64,000 bases of DNA from CBDCWQ01 sp965223435 (GTDB taxonomy: Bacteria > Myxococcota > Kuafuiibacteriia > Kuafuiibacteriales > Kuafuiibacteriaceae). Every line of letters begins with the position of its first letter. The first letter of the stretch is position 1. The notes under the pieces were generated by a model. The model worked only from the letters and a program-made list of their open reading frames with translations. It had not been told where the DNA came from and made no database searches. Shown here in pieces: positions 20,308 to 29,491 of the stretch. Location: contig CBDCWQ010000022.1 of the NCBI GenBank assembly GCA_965223435.1, positions 682,001 through 746,000 on the forward strand, given 5' to 3'. The position numbers were made by a program, and so were the translations under genes.

Positions 20308-22815
20308 ATGGCCCCCAGACGACCTTCAGTTTGCAAACCCGAGAGAACCTCCAAGACGCCCCTCAAGGGACCTCTTCGGAGTCAGTCTCTGGCCGCCCTA
20401 TCGCTTTTCCTGGCATTGGCCTCCTGCCAATCGCCCAGGCCATCGGTTGAAAAAAAAGTGGTTGGGGGTGGAAACCCTCTGAGCGAAAATGCGTCGAGCG
20501 CCGACCGAAGCGAATTCCATGGGTCAACCCGCGAACGCTTACTCTTTGATTTTGAGGAGGTGGGCACGGGTTGGCGAGCATTTGGACAAGGAACGCCTGA
20601 AGTCATCTACGTGGAGTCGACCACGGCCATTTCTGGAGACAAATCATTGGCCTACGTCAACAGCGCGATGGGGCCGTTTGGTGGCCTCGTCGCTCCATTC
20701 CAGGTCGATCTGACCGGCTATGATCGAATTTCGCTTCGCGCTCTGTGCGACCCCGAGTCAAACACAAAGATGGCTTTGGGATTCAAAGATCTTGATGGCG
20801 AAGTATGGCTACACACAGAACGCCATTCTTTGAACGAGGATGTTCAGAACTCGGAAAATGCTGGACAAGAGATTTATTGGGAACTCCGCGGCCACAAGTT
20901 TATGCTCACAGACCGGGGCAATGGAACGGGCAATCGGACCCTCGATTTCAACGCATTGGCTGAGATCCAAGTGGTCTTCTTCAACGAAGATTCTGACGGT
21001 GCGCCCCGTGCGGTTGAGTATGTCATCGATTCTTTTGTGGTCACGGACAACAACCCTCGGGTCAGACACAAACATGACCAGGTTGTTCTGTTCGACTTTG
21101 AAGTGCCTGATGCCTCCTGGTTTGCGTTTGGCCCCGGAAATCCGGAGGTTCGTCGTCCAACGCTCAAAAGTGTACCTGGATCAGACTACGAACTCGAATA
21201 CGCAAACACACGTATGGGTCGGTTTGGGGGGCTTATTCATTCGATGGATATCGACCTATCGAAGTTCCATTGGATTGCCTACACAGTCACGGCAACAACT
21301 GACATGGGACGCGGACAAGTCGCAGTGGAGTTCAAAGAAGAGGACGGGGATGTCTGGACGTCAAAACCAACGCCTGTGCAAGAACGTCGACAGAGAATGC
21401 GTGTCGGCTTGCACGGCGGCGAGTTTGAGCTCACTGTATTCGAAGCAGAACAGAGTAATTTTCGTCAAGACTTGGATCGTGTCACGGAAATTCGGTTTAT
21501 TTTTCTAAACGACTCCGATGAAACAGAGGTCTCCGCTCAATTCAGAATCGACGATATTGTCATGCGGGGCTTTGGTGTGTCGGACATAGAGGAAATCTAT
21601 GTTCTGGACAGGTTTGATGGGGGGCCTTTTCGCTGGCGCGGTACAGTTCGGGAAGAGGAAGATATTTTCGAGAGTAGTAGAGAACCAGGGGCGCTCAGTT
21701 ATCATCATCACCCGCCCAACTACACCGTTCCTTGGCCGCAGACGGAGTATGTCATTCGGATGGACAATGATGTCGACCTTTCCCTCTTCGACCTCTTATC
21801 GCTTCGAATCAAGAGCGCTTTTGCAAAATCGACATCGCGTGTTTCCGTGAGACTCACAGACCGTAATGGTGCACAGTGGCGACACGGACTTCGCGGGGCA
21901 CCTTCAAGCGACTATCAGACTTTCGAATTTGATCTCAACCGAGATCACTTCTGGGCGGTTGGAGGAGAGACGAAAAGTAAGATTGATTTCAAGGAGATCA
22001 AAGAAATCGGGATCTCGATTTTTCGTGCTGTTGATACGATTCGGACTAAGGTTGCTATCGACAGTTTGCTCGCTAAACGGAAATGTCAACGAAACAACGA
22101 TGGAGACATTGATTGTGGAACGTGTGCAATCAGGTACGAGCATCAAAGCTACGAAACCGGTCGTGGCACAGAGCGACACTGCACCCCTCCAATCAATCAC
22201 TGTGAGGCGGTCAATGAATGCCTTGATGACGATGGTTGTTGTCCACTGGGTTGCGATGATAATGCGGACAATGACTGCACTTGTGCTCGAATCCGATGGC
22301 AGCCAAACCCGGACTTGATCGACGAAGCGGTAAGCTCAAGTGATTCCCATTGGAGCGAATTTGGAGATCGCATATTCAAAGTCGGATGTGTTTGGGAGTC
22401 GCACCGTGATACAAGTTCGTGTCACGAAAGCTTCCTTCGATTTCACCTTCAAAATGCTCCATTTTGGGGAACCTATATCCGGAAAGCTTGGCTTAAGCTA
22501 AAACAGGCGCCACAGGAGTATGGCACTCCCTGGGCCACAGCCGGTCGGGGCCACTGGATCCGAAGCGTGGATGAGCCATGGAGCGAGAATCATATCGCCT
22601 ACGACGAGCGACCGAGACGCGGGCGGTGGGAGGGCCCCAGCGGTCAATATGGATACTGGGATGTTACGGAGCTGATGCAGCAATGGATGAATGGTTCACG
22701 CAATAACTACGGCGTATCTTTGTATTCCGGCGATCAACATCACACCTTTTGGAAAGCCGACGGTGCATCAAGCATAACCAACAGGCCCTATCTCGATGTG
22801 AACTACTGCTACTGA
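20308..22815 (+). CDS. Lipoprotein with three CBM-like beta domains and a C-terminal DNRLRE domain
   Basis: About 835 residues from ATG 20308, preceded by GATGAGGA at ~8 nt. In-frame TTG 20281 and ATG 20293 are alternatives. The leader ends LAALSLFLALASC, a lipobox. Three beta-sandwich-like units follow, each opening with a D-F-E/D-x-W pattern: LLFDFEEVGTGW, VLFDFEVPDASW and VLDRFDGGPFRW. Units one and two end with an IDSFVV or IDDIVM strand, and each is ~150-180 residues, resembling CIA30/CBM11-type carbohydrate-binding folds. A Cys-rich linker (CxxNxDGDxDCGTC, CCPLGCDDNADNDC) leads to a DNRLRE domain: ESFLRFHL, RSVDEPWSENHIAYDERP, WDVTELMQQWMNGSRNNYGV, NRPYLDVNY. DNRLRE domains are found in large surface and adhesive or matrix proteins. 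Third codon positions look AT-richer than in the giant genes. The likely role is glycan binding or matrix attachment at the outer surface. Confidence 0.8.
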   Translation: MAPRRPSVCKPERTSKTPLKGPLRSQSLAALSLFLALASCQSPRPSVEKKVVGGGNPLSENASSADRSEFHGSTRERLLFDFEEVGTGWRAFGQGTPEVIYVESTTAISGDKSLAYVNSAMGPFGGLVAPFQVDLTGYDRISLRALCDPESNTKMALGFKDLDGEVWLHTERHSLNEDVQNSENAGQEIYWELRGHKFMLTDRGNGTGNRTLDFNALAEIQVVFFNEDSDGAPRAVEYVIDSFVVTDNNPRVRHKHDQVVLFDFEVPDASWFAFGPGNPEVRRPTLKSVPGSDYELEYANTRMGRFGGLIHSMDIDLSKFHWIAYTVTATTDMGRGQVAVEFKEEDGDVWTSKPTPVQERRQRMRVGLHGGEFELTVFEAEQSNFRQDLDRVTEIRFIFLNDSDETEVSAQFRIDDIVMRGFGVSDIEEIYVLDRFDGGPFRWRGTVREEEDIFESSREPGALSYHHHPPNYTVPWPQTEYVIRMDNDVDLSLFDLLSLRIKSAFAKSTSRVSVRLTDRNGAQWRHGLRGAPSSDYQTFEFDLNRDHFWAVGGETKSKIDFKEIKEIGISIFRAVDTIRTKVAIDSLLAKRKCQRNNDGDIDCGTCAIRYEHQSYETGRGTERHCTPPINHCEAVNECLDDDGCCPLGCDDNADNDCTCARIRWQPNPDLIDEAVSSSDSHWSEFGDRIFKVGCVWESHRDTSSCHESFLRFHLQNAPFWGTYIRKAWLKLKQAPQEYGTPWATAGRGHWIRSVDEPWSENHIAYDERPRRGRWEGPSGQYGYWDVTELMQQWMNGSRNNYGVSLYSGDQHHTFWKADGASSITNRPYLDVNYCY

Positions 22816-22867
22816 ACCAGCCCACCCCATTGTCGTATAGCGACGGCCATAGCCGAACTCAAACTTC

Positions 22868-22903
22868 GGCCGGCACTCGTCTGCCTTTTGCGCCCCAAAC
22901 AGC
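22868..22903 (+). repeat. 36-bp direct repeat, copy 1
   Basis: Positions 22868-22903 match 29181-29216 at all 36 bases, in the same orientation. The sequence begins GGCCGGCACTCG and ends CCCCAAACAGC. The two copies flank a 6.3-kb block holding the broken transposase and the six-repeat lipoprotein gene. Confidence 0.8.
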
Positions 22904-22992
22904 TGTTCCTGCCGAAATCGTAGGTCTACCTGAAATCGTGGGTACTTTGCAGAGTTACAAATACGAAATATGGGCGCATCCTGACCCAGCGG

Positions 22993-23869
22993 ATGAGGGT
23001 CGGGTTCATTCTTTTCATTGATTTGGTCGTCAGCTTCGTGAAGCTTCTGGGCCCTGGCGGCGCGAAGGGATTGCTCGCAGAGCACTCAATCCTGCGACAT
23101 CAACCCTGTGGTCCTCAATCGCTCCCGCCGAAAAGCTCCGAATCTTACGACCTGGGATCGCTTCTTTTTCGGTCTCAGCTGCTTTCTCCTGGCGCCCGCC
23201 CGCATCTGCAAAAACGCGGTCGTCGTGCGCACTTCAACTTTGTTCAGATTTCACAAGGCCCTCAAGAAGCGTAAATACAGGCGTCTGTTCTCGAGCCACC
23301 AGAGCAGGAAACCCGGACCCAAAGGGCCTTCTCAAGAGCTTGTCACCGCCATCGTTGAGATGAAGCGTCGCAATCCACGGTTTGGCTGCCCCCGAATAGC
23401 CCAGCAAATAAGCCGAGCCTTTGACCTGGAAATAGACAAGGACATTATTCGCCGTGTTCTGGCCAAATACTACCACCCAAGAAGCAGTGGAGGTGGGCCA
23501 TCATGGTTGACGCTCTTTGGCCAGGCGAGAGATAGCTTGTGGAGCGTAGACCTGTTTCGGTGCGAATCTGCGCTGCGACGAACGCACTCGGTCCTTTTGG
23601 TTATGGACCAGTTTACGCGACGTATTGTCGGCTTTGGCATCCATGCGGGCGATATCGATGGCGCGGCACTTTGCCGAATGTTTAACCAAGCCACGGACAG
23701 ATGTGGCCAGCCGAAGTCGATCAGCTCTGACAACGACCCGCTCTTTTCGTACAATCTTTGGAAAGCGAACCTTCGAGTTCTAGATATTCAAGAGGTCAAA
23801 ACGGTTCCGTACGCCCCCGTGTTTCATCCGTTCGTAGAGCGCCTAATCGGAACGATACGACGTGAATAC
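22993..23869 (+). pseudogene. Frameshifted, C-terminally truncated integrase-type transposase (rve/DDE)
   Basis: The first 36 codons from ATG 22993 (..LVVSFVKLLGPGGAKGLLAEH) match the usual N-terminus of an abundant integrase-core transposase. The frame then shifts by one base near 23101-23110, and the protein continues as VLNRSRRKAPNLTTWDRFF..., a KYRRLFSS/GPKGPS helix-turn-helix region, RNPRFGCPRIAQQI, and the DDE core. The core includes WSVDLFRCES (Asp), SSDNDPLFSYN (Asp) and HPFVERLIGTIRREY (Glu). The family normally continues with about 30-40 residues of an 'FQDYYN' type. Here homology ends at REY (23869) and the rest is unrelated sequence. I therefore call it an inactive remnant. It resembles IS3/IS481-type elements, but terminal inverted repeats were not found. 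Confidence 0.75.
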
Positions 23870-23987
23870 CCACAGGGTGTAGACGGCCATGAAGAAGTGC
23901 GGCATTTTGGCCATGAGGTCGGGCACCAGTTCAGTTGCCAACTTCATCGACGCCGTTCTTTTGGTCCAAAACGGTCTTCCGATGCGT

Positions 23988-26900
23988 TTAGGGACCGCAC
24001 TCTCCAGGACCTTCGAGTCTCAGTACATTGTCACTGCAGGTCGGGTGGTTGGTATCACAGACGCCTGAAACCCATGCTTCCATCTGGATCTGTGAGTCGT
24101 CATTGCAGACATGACCACCATCATCAGTATAGCTAGGCGGATAGAGGGGAATAATGCCGAACGGATTGGGTTTATAGTCTGTGGGGCAATGACATCCCAC
24201 AACGGCATCGTATTTCTTCCACGGATTCAGGCCCGTCTCGTTCTCTTGTATATCCTTCGGTCCAGCTACGTCCGTCCAGCCGGTCGTTCGGAACATACAT
24301 CCCTCCATAGTAGGGGCCGACGGAATGGCACCTTCATTCCAGTGACTTGCCAGTTTGTGGTTTTGCCTCTCGAACGTCTGAACTCCATCCCCGCGGGTAC
24401 ACACTAGGCGCTCCCAGTACTGGACTTCGGTACTAGTGTGGTCGTAAAAATCATCTGTAGAGACTCCTTCTATCCAGAACGCAGGTTTCTTCGACATTAG
24501 AAAGTCCGCCTTTGCCTGCCACTGACCCTCACAACCGCACTCGGGGGAAATATTGCTGTCACAAAAAGCATCGCATTCCGGAAAACCACTTGATGCCGGA
24601 GGACAAGGCGACGGATCTCCGAGGATGGCATCGATTTCGAGCGCACTCCGATGAGAGCCCCCGCCGCCCCGACACACCTTGAGAAATGTTGCGGTCGGCG
24701 GTACGTCAAAATCGAAAGTTTGAAAGGGGGGTGGTTCAAAGGACTCTGGTAAAGGCGTGAGCTTGCGGGTTCCTGCGTGTTTGTAGTCCTGACCATCGAA
24801 ACTATAAAAAACTTTGAAGTCTCGCTCTGCCCGACACGCAGATGCGGAAAAGGGATTGCATTGAAATCCGCAGATGCTCCTGACGGATCGGGCGCGTACG
24901 GTGGCCTTTCCAGATGAAAATCCTACAAACTCCGCATCTACGCAAGCCGTGACATTCTGCTCATCGACCTTCCAAAAGTTCTGCCCAGGAAGCAGCACCA
25001 GACCAATCGTGGCACCACCAGGGGCTGCAGAAGTGGGGTTTACGTTGCAGCTTCTTCCGGTGCCCGAACCATTCATGCGCATAGGGGGCCCCATGGATAC
25101 CGACAAGCTGTCGATCCATGATGTCAGGTCTTGTTGCTCTTCTAGACTCATTTCGGACCAATTGAAGAGAGCCATCGTACTAAAGTGAGGTACGGAAACG
25201 CGAACACTGTTCGGGTCGGTCGCCTGGGTTTTCGTATGTGGGACACGAAGATCGTCGACTACGACCGAAAGCGTCTTTGAATGTGCGACGCCTCCATGAA
25301 TGAGATGAAGGGGGAGGATCACATCGAGCGGTGGCGAGAACTCCAGAGAAGGTCCTAAGTGAAGGACCACACCCAGTCCATTCTGAAAAATGGGATGGTC
25401 CTTCACCACTGTTGCTTCAGGGTCAGAACTAAGCTCAATGGTGATATTCCGGGCGCCACCAGACGAGAGCCCGTTGGACTCCGTGATAACCAGATCCTTG
25501 GGTACATCGATGTACAATCCGCGGCATGGCTCCATGCGAGAACCCGGCTGCAACAAGACCTCCATAGACTCGCCGGCCTTACACTCTGCGACGTCGGCTG
25601 CAGCAATGGTATCGATGGCAAGCGCCGCTCTATCACCACCTTCCGGCCATCGACATACCCTGATATGAGAAAATGGACGACCTAGGTCCAGATGCTCAAC
25701 TTTGAGCAGTGAAGAAAACTCCAGGTCCCTGTGGTGGTGAAAGTTCACGCCGTCAACGCTGGAGAAAACACGAGCGACTACAGGTTCGTCACATTGCGTA
25801 CCAACACACTCGCTTCTGCACCCATTCGAATCGCTTTTTGCGACAATGGCCGCCAGGCCTGAGGTCACTGTGCTGTGAAACCTCGCGTCGACACAGGTTG
25901 ACACCTGCTGTCCGTCAACGATTGCGTCCCTATAAGAAGAAGCACCCAGCCGCGAGGTCAGACCGTCTGCCTCAAGCACGTTCTCGGTGTCGCAAACATC
26001 GAGCACGGTCGCTCCAGGGCCAGACATGACGGCCATCGGGCGCCCTCCAAAACCGTCGGGCAGCTCCGCGGTGTTTTCGTCCTCACCATCGCTGGCGGCA
26101 ATCGCGTCAATGGCAAGATGGTCTCGGCTCGCGCCCGCAGGGGCACGACAAACTCTCAGATGCGAAAAAGGGGTAGCGATGTGTAGCTCATACACTTTTG
26201 GTGTGCGTGTGAGCGCCAACTCACCGTGGTGCTGGTAAGTTTGACCATCGAGACTGGAAAACACGTGCGCAGTCAGATTGGTGTCACACCAGGACTCCGC
26301 GCATTTGACGCCACACGCCTCAGCGACTCGGCGTGCGATGAGCGCCGCTCGGCCGCTGCTGACAGAATGATCGAAAACCGTATCTATGCAAGCGGAAACC
26401 TTCACGCCCGCTACAGACGTAGAACCGTTCTCAAGAAGGGCCGCGCCCGCTATTGCGTGCTTCGGGACCAGCGGGTCATCGCCTAGACATACTTTCGCCT
26501 TTTGTGCGCCCGCTCCTTCGGTCAGAGTCTGGGGGAAAAGCGCAAATTCTTCTGGAAGCGAAGGCACCACATTGATGGATCCACCTCGCGCGGCAAGGGC
26601 ATCGAGGGCAAGGTGGTCTCGGTTCGCGCCTGCAGGGGCACGGCAGATTCTCAGATGCGAAAATGGGGTGCTGATGTCGAGCTCGTACACTTTTGGTGTG
26701 CGCGTGAGCGCCACTTCACCGTGATGTTGGTAAGTTTGACCATCGAGACTGGAGAACACATGTGCAGCCAGATTGGTGTCACATCCGGAGCCTGCGCATT
26801 TGGCGCCACACGCTTCGGCGACTCGGTGCGCGATGAACGCCGCTCCGCCGTTGCTGACGGAGGGTTCGAAAGCCGCATCGATGCAAGCAGAGACTTTCAC

Positions 26901-28160
26901 GCCCGCTACCGAAACATAACCGTTCTCAAGAAGGGCCGCGCCCGCTATCGCGTGCTCCGGAACCAGCGGGTCTTCACCTAGGCATACTTTCGCCTTTTGT
27001 GCGCCCGCTCCTTCGGTCAGGGTCTGGGGGAGAAGGGCAAATTCTTCTGGAAGCGAAGGCGCCACATCGATGGATCCGCCACGCACGGCGATGGCGTCGA
27101 TTGCAAGCTGATCGCGTTTGAAACTGGCAGCGCTTCGGCAAATTCTCAAGCTTGAGAATGGCCCCGGGATATCGATCTGGTGAACCTGTGGCGCTCGAGA
27201 GAGCAGCCATTGCCCCGCGTAGGTATAACTCTGGCCATCGAGACTGTGAAAGACCTCAGCGTGAAGCCCCGTATCGCACAACCCGTCCACACATGATACG
27301 CCACATGCGTCGCCGACGGCATGGATTATTGCCGCGGCCGGTCCTGGAGGAACGATGCCGTCAAATGAAGCATCCAGGCAGGCAGACACCTTTTTTCTCG
27401 AAACATTGATGTGGCCTGGTCCAGAAGTCGCCAGCCTAGCTGCTGCTCCGTCGGGGAGGCCAGCATCCTGAATCTGGCAAATCTTTGTATTGGTCGCGCT
27501 GGGCCCCTGGCTTACGCTATCCGGGAATTGATCAAAACCTGGGGGAAGGCTTGGTCCGAGCTCATCTGATGGTCCCCACGCTGCGACTGCATGCACTTCC
27601 ATTTGATCTCGCCTGAAGCTCGCCGCATTGCGGCAGATCCTTAGGTGAGAAAACGACTGGGGTATCTCCAGCTCGTAGGCAGCCGGTGTACGAGAGAGGG
27701 CAAGTTCACTGTGGTGTTGGTAGATGTTGCCATCTGCACTATAAAAAACGTGGGCCGATGGTGCGGTATCGCAGAACATGCCCACGCATTTCGTTCCGCA
27801 GGCTTCACCTACGGATTGAGCAACAATGGCAGCTCGGCCCGCAGGCAGTAAGCGCGCGAAGCCCAGGTCTAAACACGCAGACACCTTGACACCGGCTACT
27901 CCGGCATAGCCTTGCTCGGAACCCGCCAAACCCGCCTTCGCGTTACCCACGGCAAGTAAATGTTCGATTTGACATACGCCTGCGCCATCCGGCCCTGGTC
28001 CTTTCTGGACGGTGACTGGAAATTTTTGGAAGCCCTGCGGCAGCTTTGCCTCGGAACCCACACCCACAACAGACACCTTGTTTGCTTCCGGACCTCCGCT
28101 GCAAGCGGCGGCTATCAGCACAACCGGAAGGACGAAAGATCGCGTGACCATTCTGGCCAT
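23988..28160 (-). CDS. Lipoprotein with six ~165-residue Cys-rich repeats and a ZU5-like domain
   Basis: About 1390 residues from ATG 28160. The leader MARMVTRSFVLPVVLIAAAC has a clear lipobox, and the longer upstream frame adds no sensible leader. Five tandem units begin LPxGF/LPEEF at residues ~40, 203, 372, 533 and 700, and a sixth degenerate copy spans ~1035-1180. Each unit contains: V(C/K)xGxxL; GVKVSACxDxxF; a central IVAxxVxEACGxKCxxxxCDT; HVFxSxDGxxYxHHxEL; and FSHLRICRxxxxxxRDxLxxDAIA. The six conserved Cys per unit suggest disulphides and an extracytoplasmic location. A beta domain with NGLGVVLHLGPSLEFSPPL and an HFSTMALF ending (~860-1000) resembles ZU5-like modules. The C-terminal ~200 residues are Cys- and Trp-rich and unfamiliar. 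The repeat domain is not one I recognise. It lies in the AT-richer segment beside a transposase remnant, so it may have been acquired. Confidence 0.8.
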   Translation of the reverse strand: MARMVTRSFVLPVVLIAAACSGGPEANKVSVVGVGSEAKLPQGFQKFPVTVQKGPGPDGAGVCQIEHLLAVGNAKAGLAGSEQGYAGVAGVKVSACLDLGFARLLPAGRAAIVAQSVGEACGTKCVGMFCDTAPSAHVFYSADGNIYQHHSELALSRTPAAYELEIPQSFSHLRICRNAASFRRDQMEVHAVAAWGPSDELGPSLPPGFDQFPDSVSQGPSATNTKICQIQDAGLPDGAAARLATSGPGHINVSRKKVSACLDASFDGIVPPGPAAAIIHAVGDACGVSCVDGLCDTGLHAEVFHSLDGQSYTYAGQWLLSRAPQVHQIDIPGPFSSLRICRSAASFKRDQLAIDAIAVRGGSIDVAPSLPEEFALLPQTLTEGAGAQKAKVCLGEDPLVPEHAIAGAALLENGYVSVAGVKVSACIDAAFEPSVSNGGAAFIAHRVAEACGAKCAGSGCDTNLAAHVFSSLDGQTYQHHGEVALTRTPKVYELDISTPFSHLRICRAPAGANRDHLALDALAARGGSINVVPSLPEEFALFPQTLTEGAGAQKAKVCLGDDPLVPKHAIAGAALLENGSTSVAGVKVSACIDTVFDHSVSSGRAALIARRVAEACGVKCAESWCDTNLTAHVFSSLDGQTYQHHGELALTRTPKVYELHIATPFSHLRVCRAPAGASRDHLAIDAIAASDGEDENTAELPDGFGGRPMAVMSGPGATVLDVCDTENVLEADGLTSRLGASSYRDAIVDGQQVSTCVDARFHSTVTSGLAAIVAKSDSNGCRSECVGTQCDEPVVARVFSSVDGVNFHHHRDLEFSSLLKVEHLDLGRPFSHIRVCRWPEGGDRAALAIDTIAAADVAECKAGESMEVLLQPGSRMEPCRGLYIDVPKDLVITESNGLSSGGARNITIELSSDPEATVVKDHPIFQNGLGVVLHLGPSLEFSPPLDVILPLHLIHGGVAHSKTLSVVVDDLRVPHTKTQATDPNSVRVSVPHFSTMALFNWSEMSLEEQQDLTSWIDSLSVSMGPPMRMNGSGTGRSCNVNPTSAAPGGATIGLVLLPGQNFWKVDEQNVTACVDAEFVGFSSGKATVRARSVRSICGFQCNPFSASACRAERDFKVFYSFDGQDYKHAGTRKLTPLPESFEPPPFQTFDFDVPPTATFLKVCRGGGGSHRSALEIDAILGDPSPCPPASSGFPECDAFCDSNISPECGCEGQWQAKADFLMSKKPAFWIEGVSTDDFYDHTSTEVQYWERLVCTRGDGVQTFERQNHKLASHWNEGAIPSAPTMEGCMFRTTGWTDVAGPKDIQENETGLNPWKKYDAVVGCHCPTDYKPNPFGIIPLYPPSYTDDGGHVCNDDSQIQMEAWVSGVCDTNHPTCSDNVLRLEGPGECGP
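26085..27050 (-). repeat. Recently duplicated repeat units 3 and 4 of the Cys-rich lipoprotein
   Basis: The DNA of the two adjacent units is highly similar. For example, 26400-26560 and 26880-27040 differ at only scattered positions by eye, whereas units 1, 2 and 5 are clearly more diverged. The encoded blocks PSLPEEFALxPQTLTEGAGA and KAKVCLGxDPLVPxHAIAG are nearly identical. This is a recent in-frame tandem duplication. Confidence 0.75.
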
Positions 28161-28295
28161 CGATAGCTTCGTCAACCCTGGTGCAACCTCTGGGCCCGAC
28201 CGGCGGGGAGCCTTGGATCTTTGGGACGGATGTGAGCGTAATACAAGCATCAAGTACATGGTTATTGGGTAAAGCAAATTGCGTACCTATATTCT

Positions 28296-28889
28296 ATGGC
28301 CCGATCCAAGGGCTGCTTTTGGCGAAACAGGCCCGAACCACCGTCTGATTGGACAGACACATGGACCTGGCGAACCCGACTTGGTAACCAGCCACCCAAA
28401 GGGACTGAGCAAGCTGATGAGCATAATTCGGTGTCGGTACCCAGCGAAATGGATTGGTATGACAAATGCTGGAATTGGCACCATGTTCAGTCCAACATAT
28501 GCCGCTCCTCAAAATGTGTGCTGGAGCACATTTTCTGAAGAGCAATGTCTTTTTCTAAGCGCCGTCCCGAATTCGATCATGTATGGTCGGTATTCGAAGA
28601 AGAATCGAAATATCTCCCGAACCGCTCAGAGCAGGTAGGGTGGCCGTTGTCAGTGATGTCGCCTCGTTCTCGAGGAAATAGAGCATACGAATCGCTATAG
28701 AAGACCCTGGGCCCTGTTGCTTGCCCGGGTATACGATGTGTGTCCGCCCAGGTATGCTTAGACTGCGATGGAGCTCTCAAGCCGATGAGCGCTGTCACCG
28801 ACACCAAGCAGGCTAGGGCAGAGCTCGGAGATCGTATTGCTGTTCTTGGAGAAACGAACATGGCGCGTGCTCCACCTGACGCCGCGTAA
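28296..28889 (+). pseudogene. Possible eroded ORF with two in-frame stops
   Basis: One plus-strand frame from ATG 28296 to TAA 28889 has protein-like composition throughout (SDWTDTWTWRTRLGN; SEMDWYDKCWNWHHVQSN; KRRPEFDHVWSVFEEESKY; VTDTKQARAELGDRIAVLG). It is interrupted by TGA at 28536 and TAG near 28698. It could be a decayed ~195-residue gene, two or three very small genes (for example from ATG 28545 and ATG 28785), or chance. A minus-strand ORF (28577-28915) overlaps the same DNA and cannot be excluded. No family was recognised. Confidence 0.3.
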
Positions 28890-29180
28890 GCTCCACCCCC
28901 CGCTTTACCCTCCATTTATTCATTGTGGCACGTGGGAGACACCGGCGCCGCGATACAGCTATGTTCCGTTCCCCACCCTCAAAAAACTTGCACAATGCAC
29001 CATCAAACAACGTGCTCACACTCAACGACAGAGGTGTTTGTCACGAGGAGACCTTTGAATCTCGGTGAACTTCGTCACCCTCGACCGTAGACCTCCTGAA
29101 GGTCACACAGACGGTATTCTTCCGCATACAAAAATGGACCCACCCCTCACTTCGCTGGAAAAATGGTGGCTCCAAGCGGG

Positions 29181-29216
29181 GCCGGCACTCGTCTGCCTTT
29201 TGCGCCCCAAACAGCC
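29181..29216 (+). repeat. 36-bp direct repeat, copy 2
   Basis: Identical to 22868-22903 over 36 bases in the same orientation, and the match stops on both sides. It may mark the end of an inserted or recombined block, or be a fragment of an element once present in two copies. Confidence 0.8.
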
Positions 29217-29476
29217 CTCATCTCCCGCCCATCCGGCCATCGCTCCTCGACAGGCTCTGAGAAATCGCGCACACCCTGAGAAAAATCCAGCTCCGACTCA
29301 CCGATTCTGTGCGCCTTGAGCACCGTGGGGGCACCAGCCGTGGCGCTGGGGACCTCAGGTGTTTACCCTGCGTTAAAACCGGTTGACAGGTCTTCGCCGA
29401 TGGGATGCGTTGCGGTTTGCAACCGGTGCTATTCGAGTTGCGGCTCTTGGCGCCAGTAGCCCGCCGTCCGCTGCAG

Positions 29477-29484
29477 AAGAAGGA
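29477..29484 (+). promoter_or_regulatory. Shine-Dalgarno fixing a TTG start
   Basis: Purine-rich AGAAGGA in this stretch lies 7 nt before TTG 29492. The TTG opens a signal peptide. The upstream in-frame ATG (29405) has no such signal and would put 29 residues before it. The spacing mirrors that of the left-edge paralog. Confidence 0.6.
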
Positions 29485-29491
29485 TTTTGTT

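Larger units (their letters stand above)
28890..29491. other. Non-coding or degraded region with second 36-bp repeat
   Basis: About 600 bp without a convincing gene. It holds the second copy of the 36-bp direct repeat (29181-29216) and the leader and promoter region of the third giant gene. Short ORFs here lack SDs and recognisable motifs. Confidence 0.4.

Noticed and set aside
28296..28889. Selenocysteine or stop-codon readthrough gene
   Set aside because: A second, different stop (TAG) interrupts the same frame and no SECIS-like hairpin was identified. Decay or chance is simpler.
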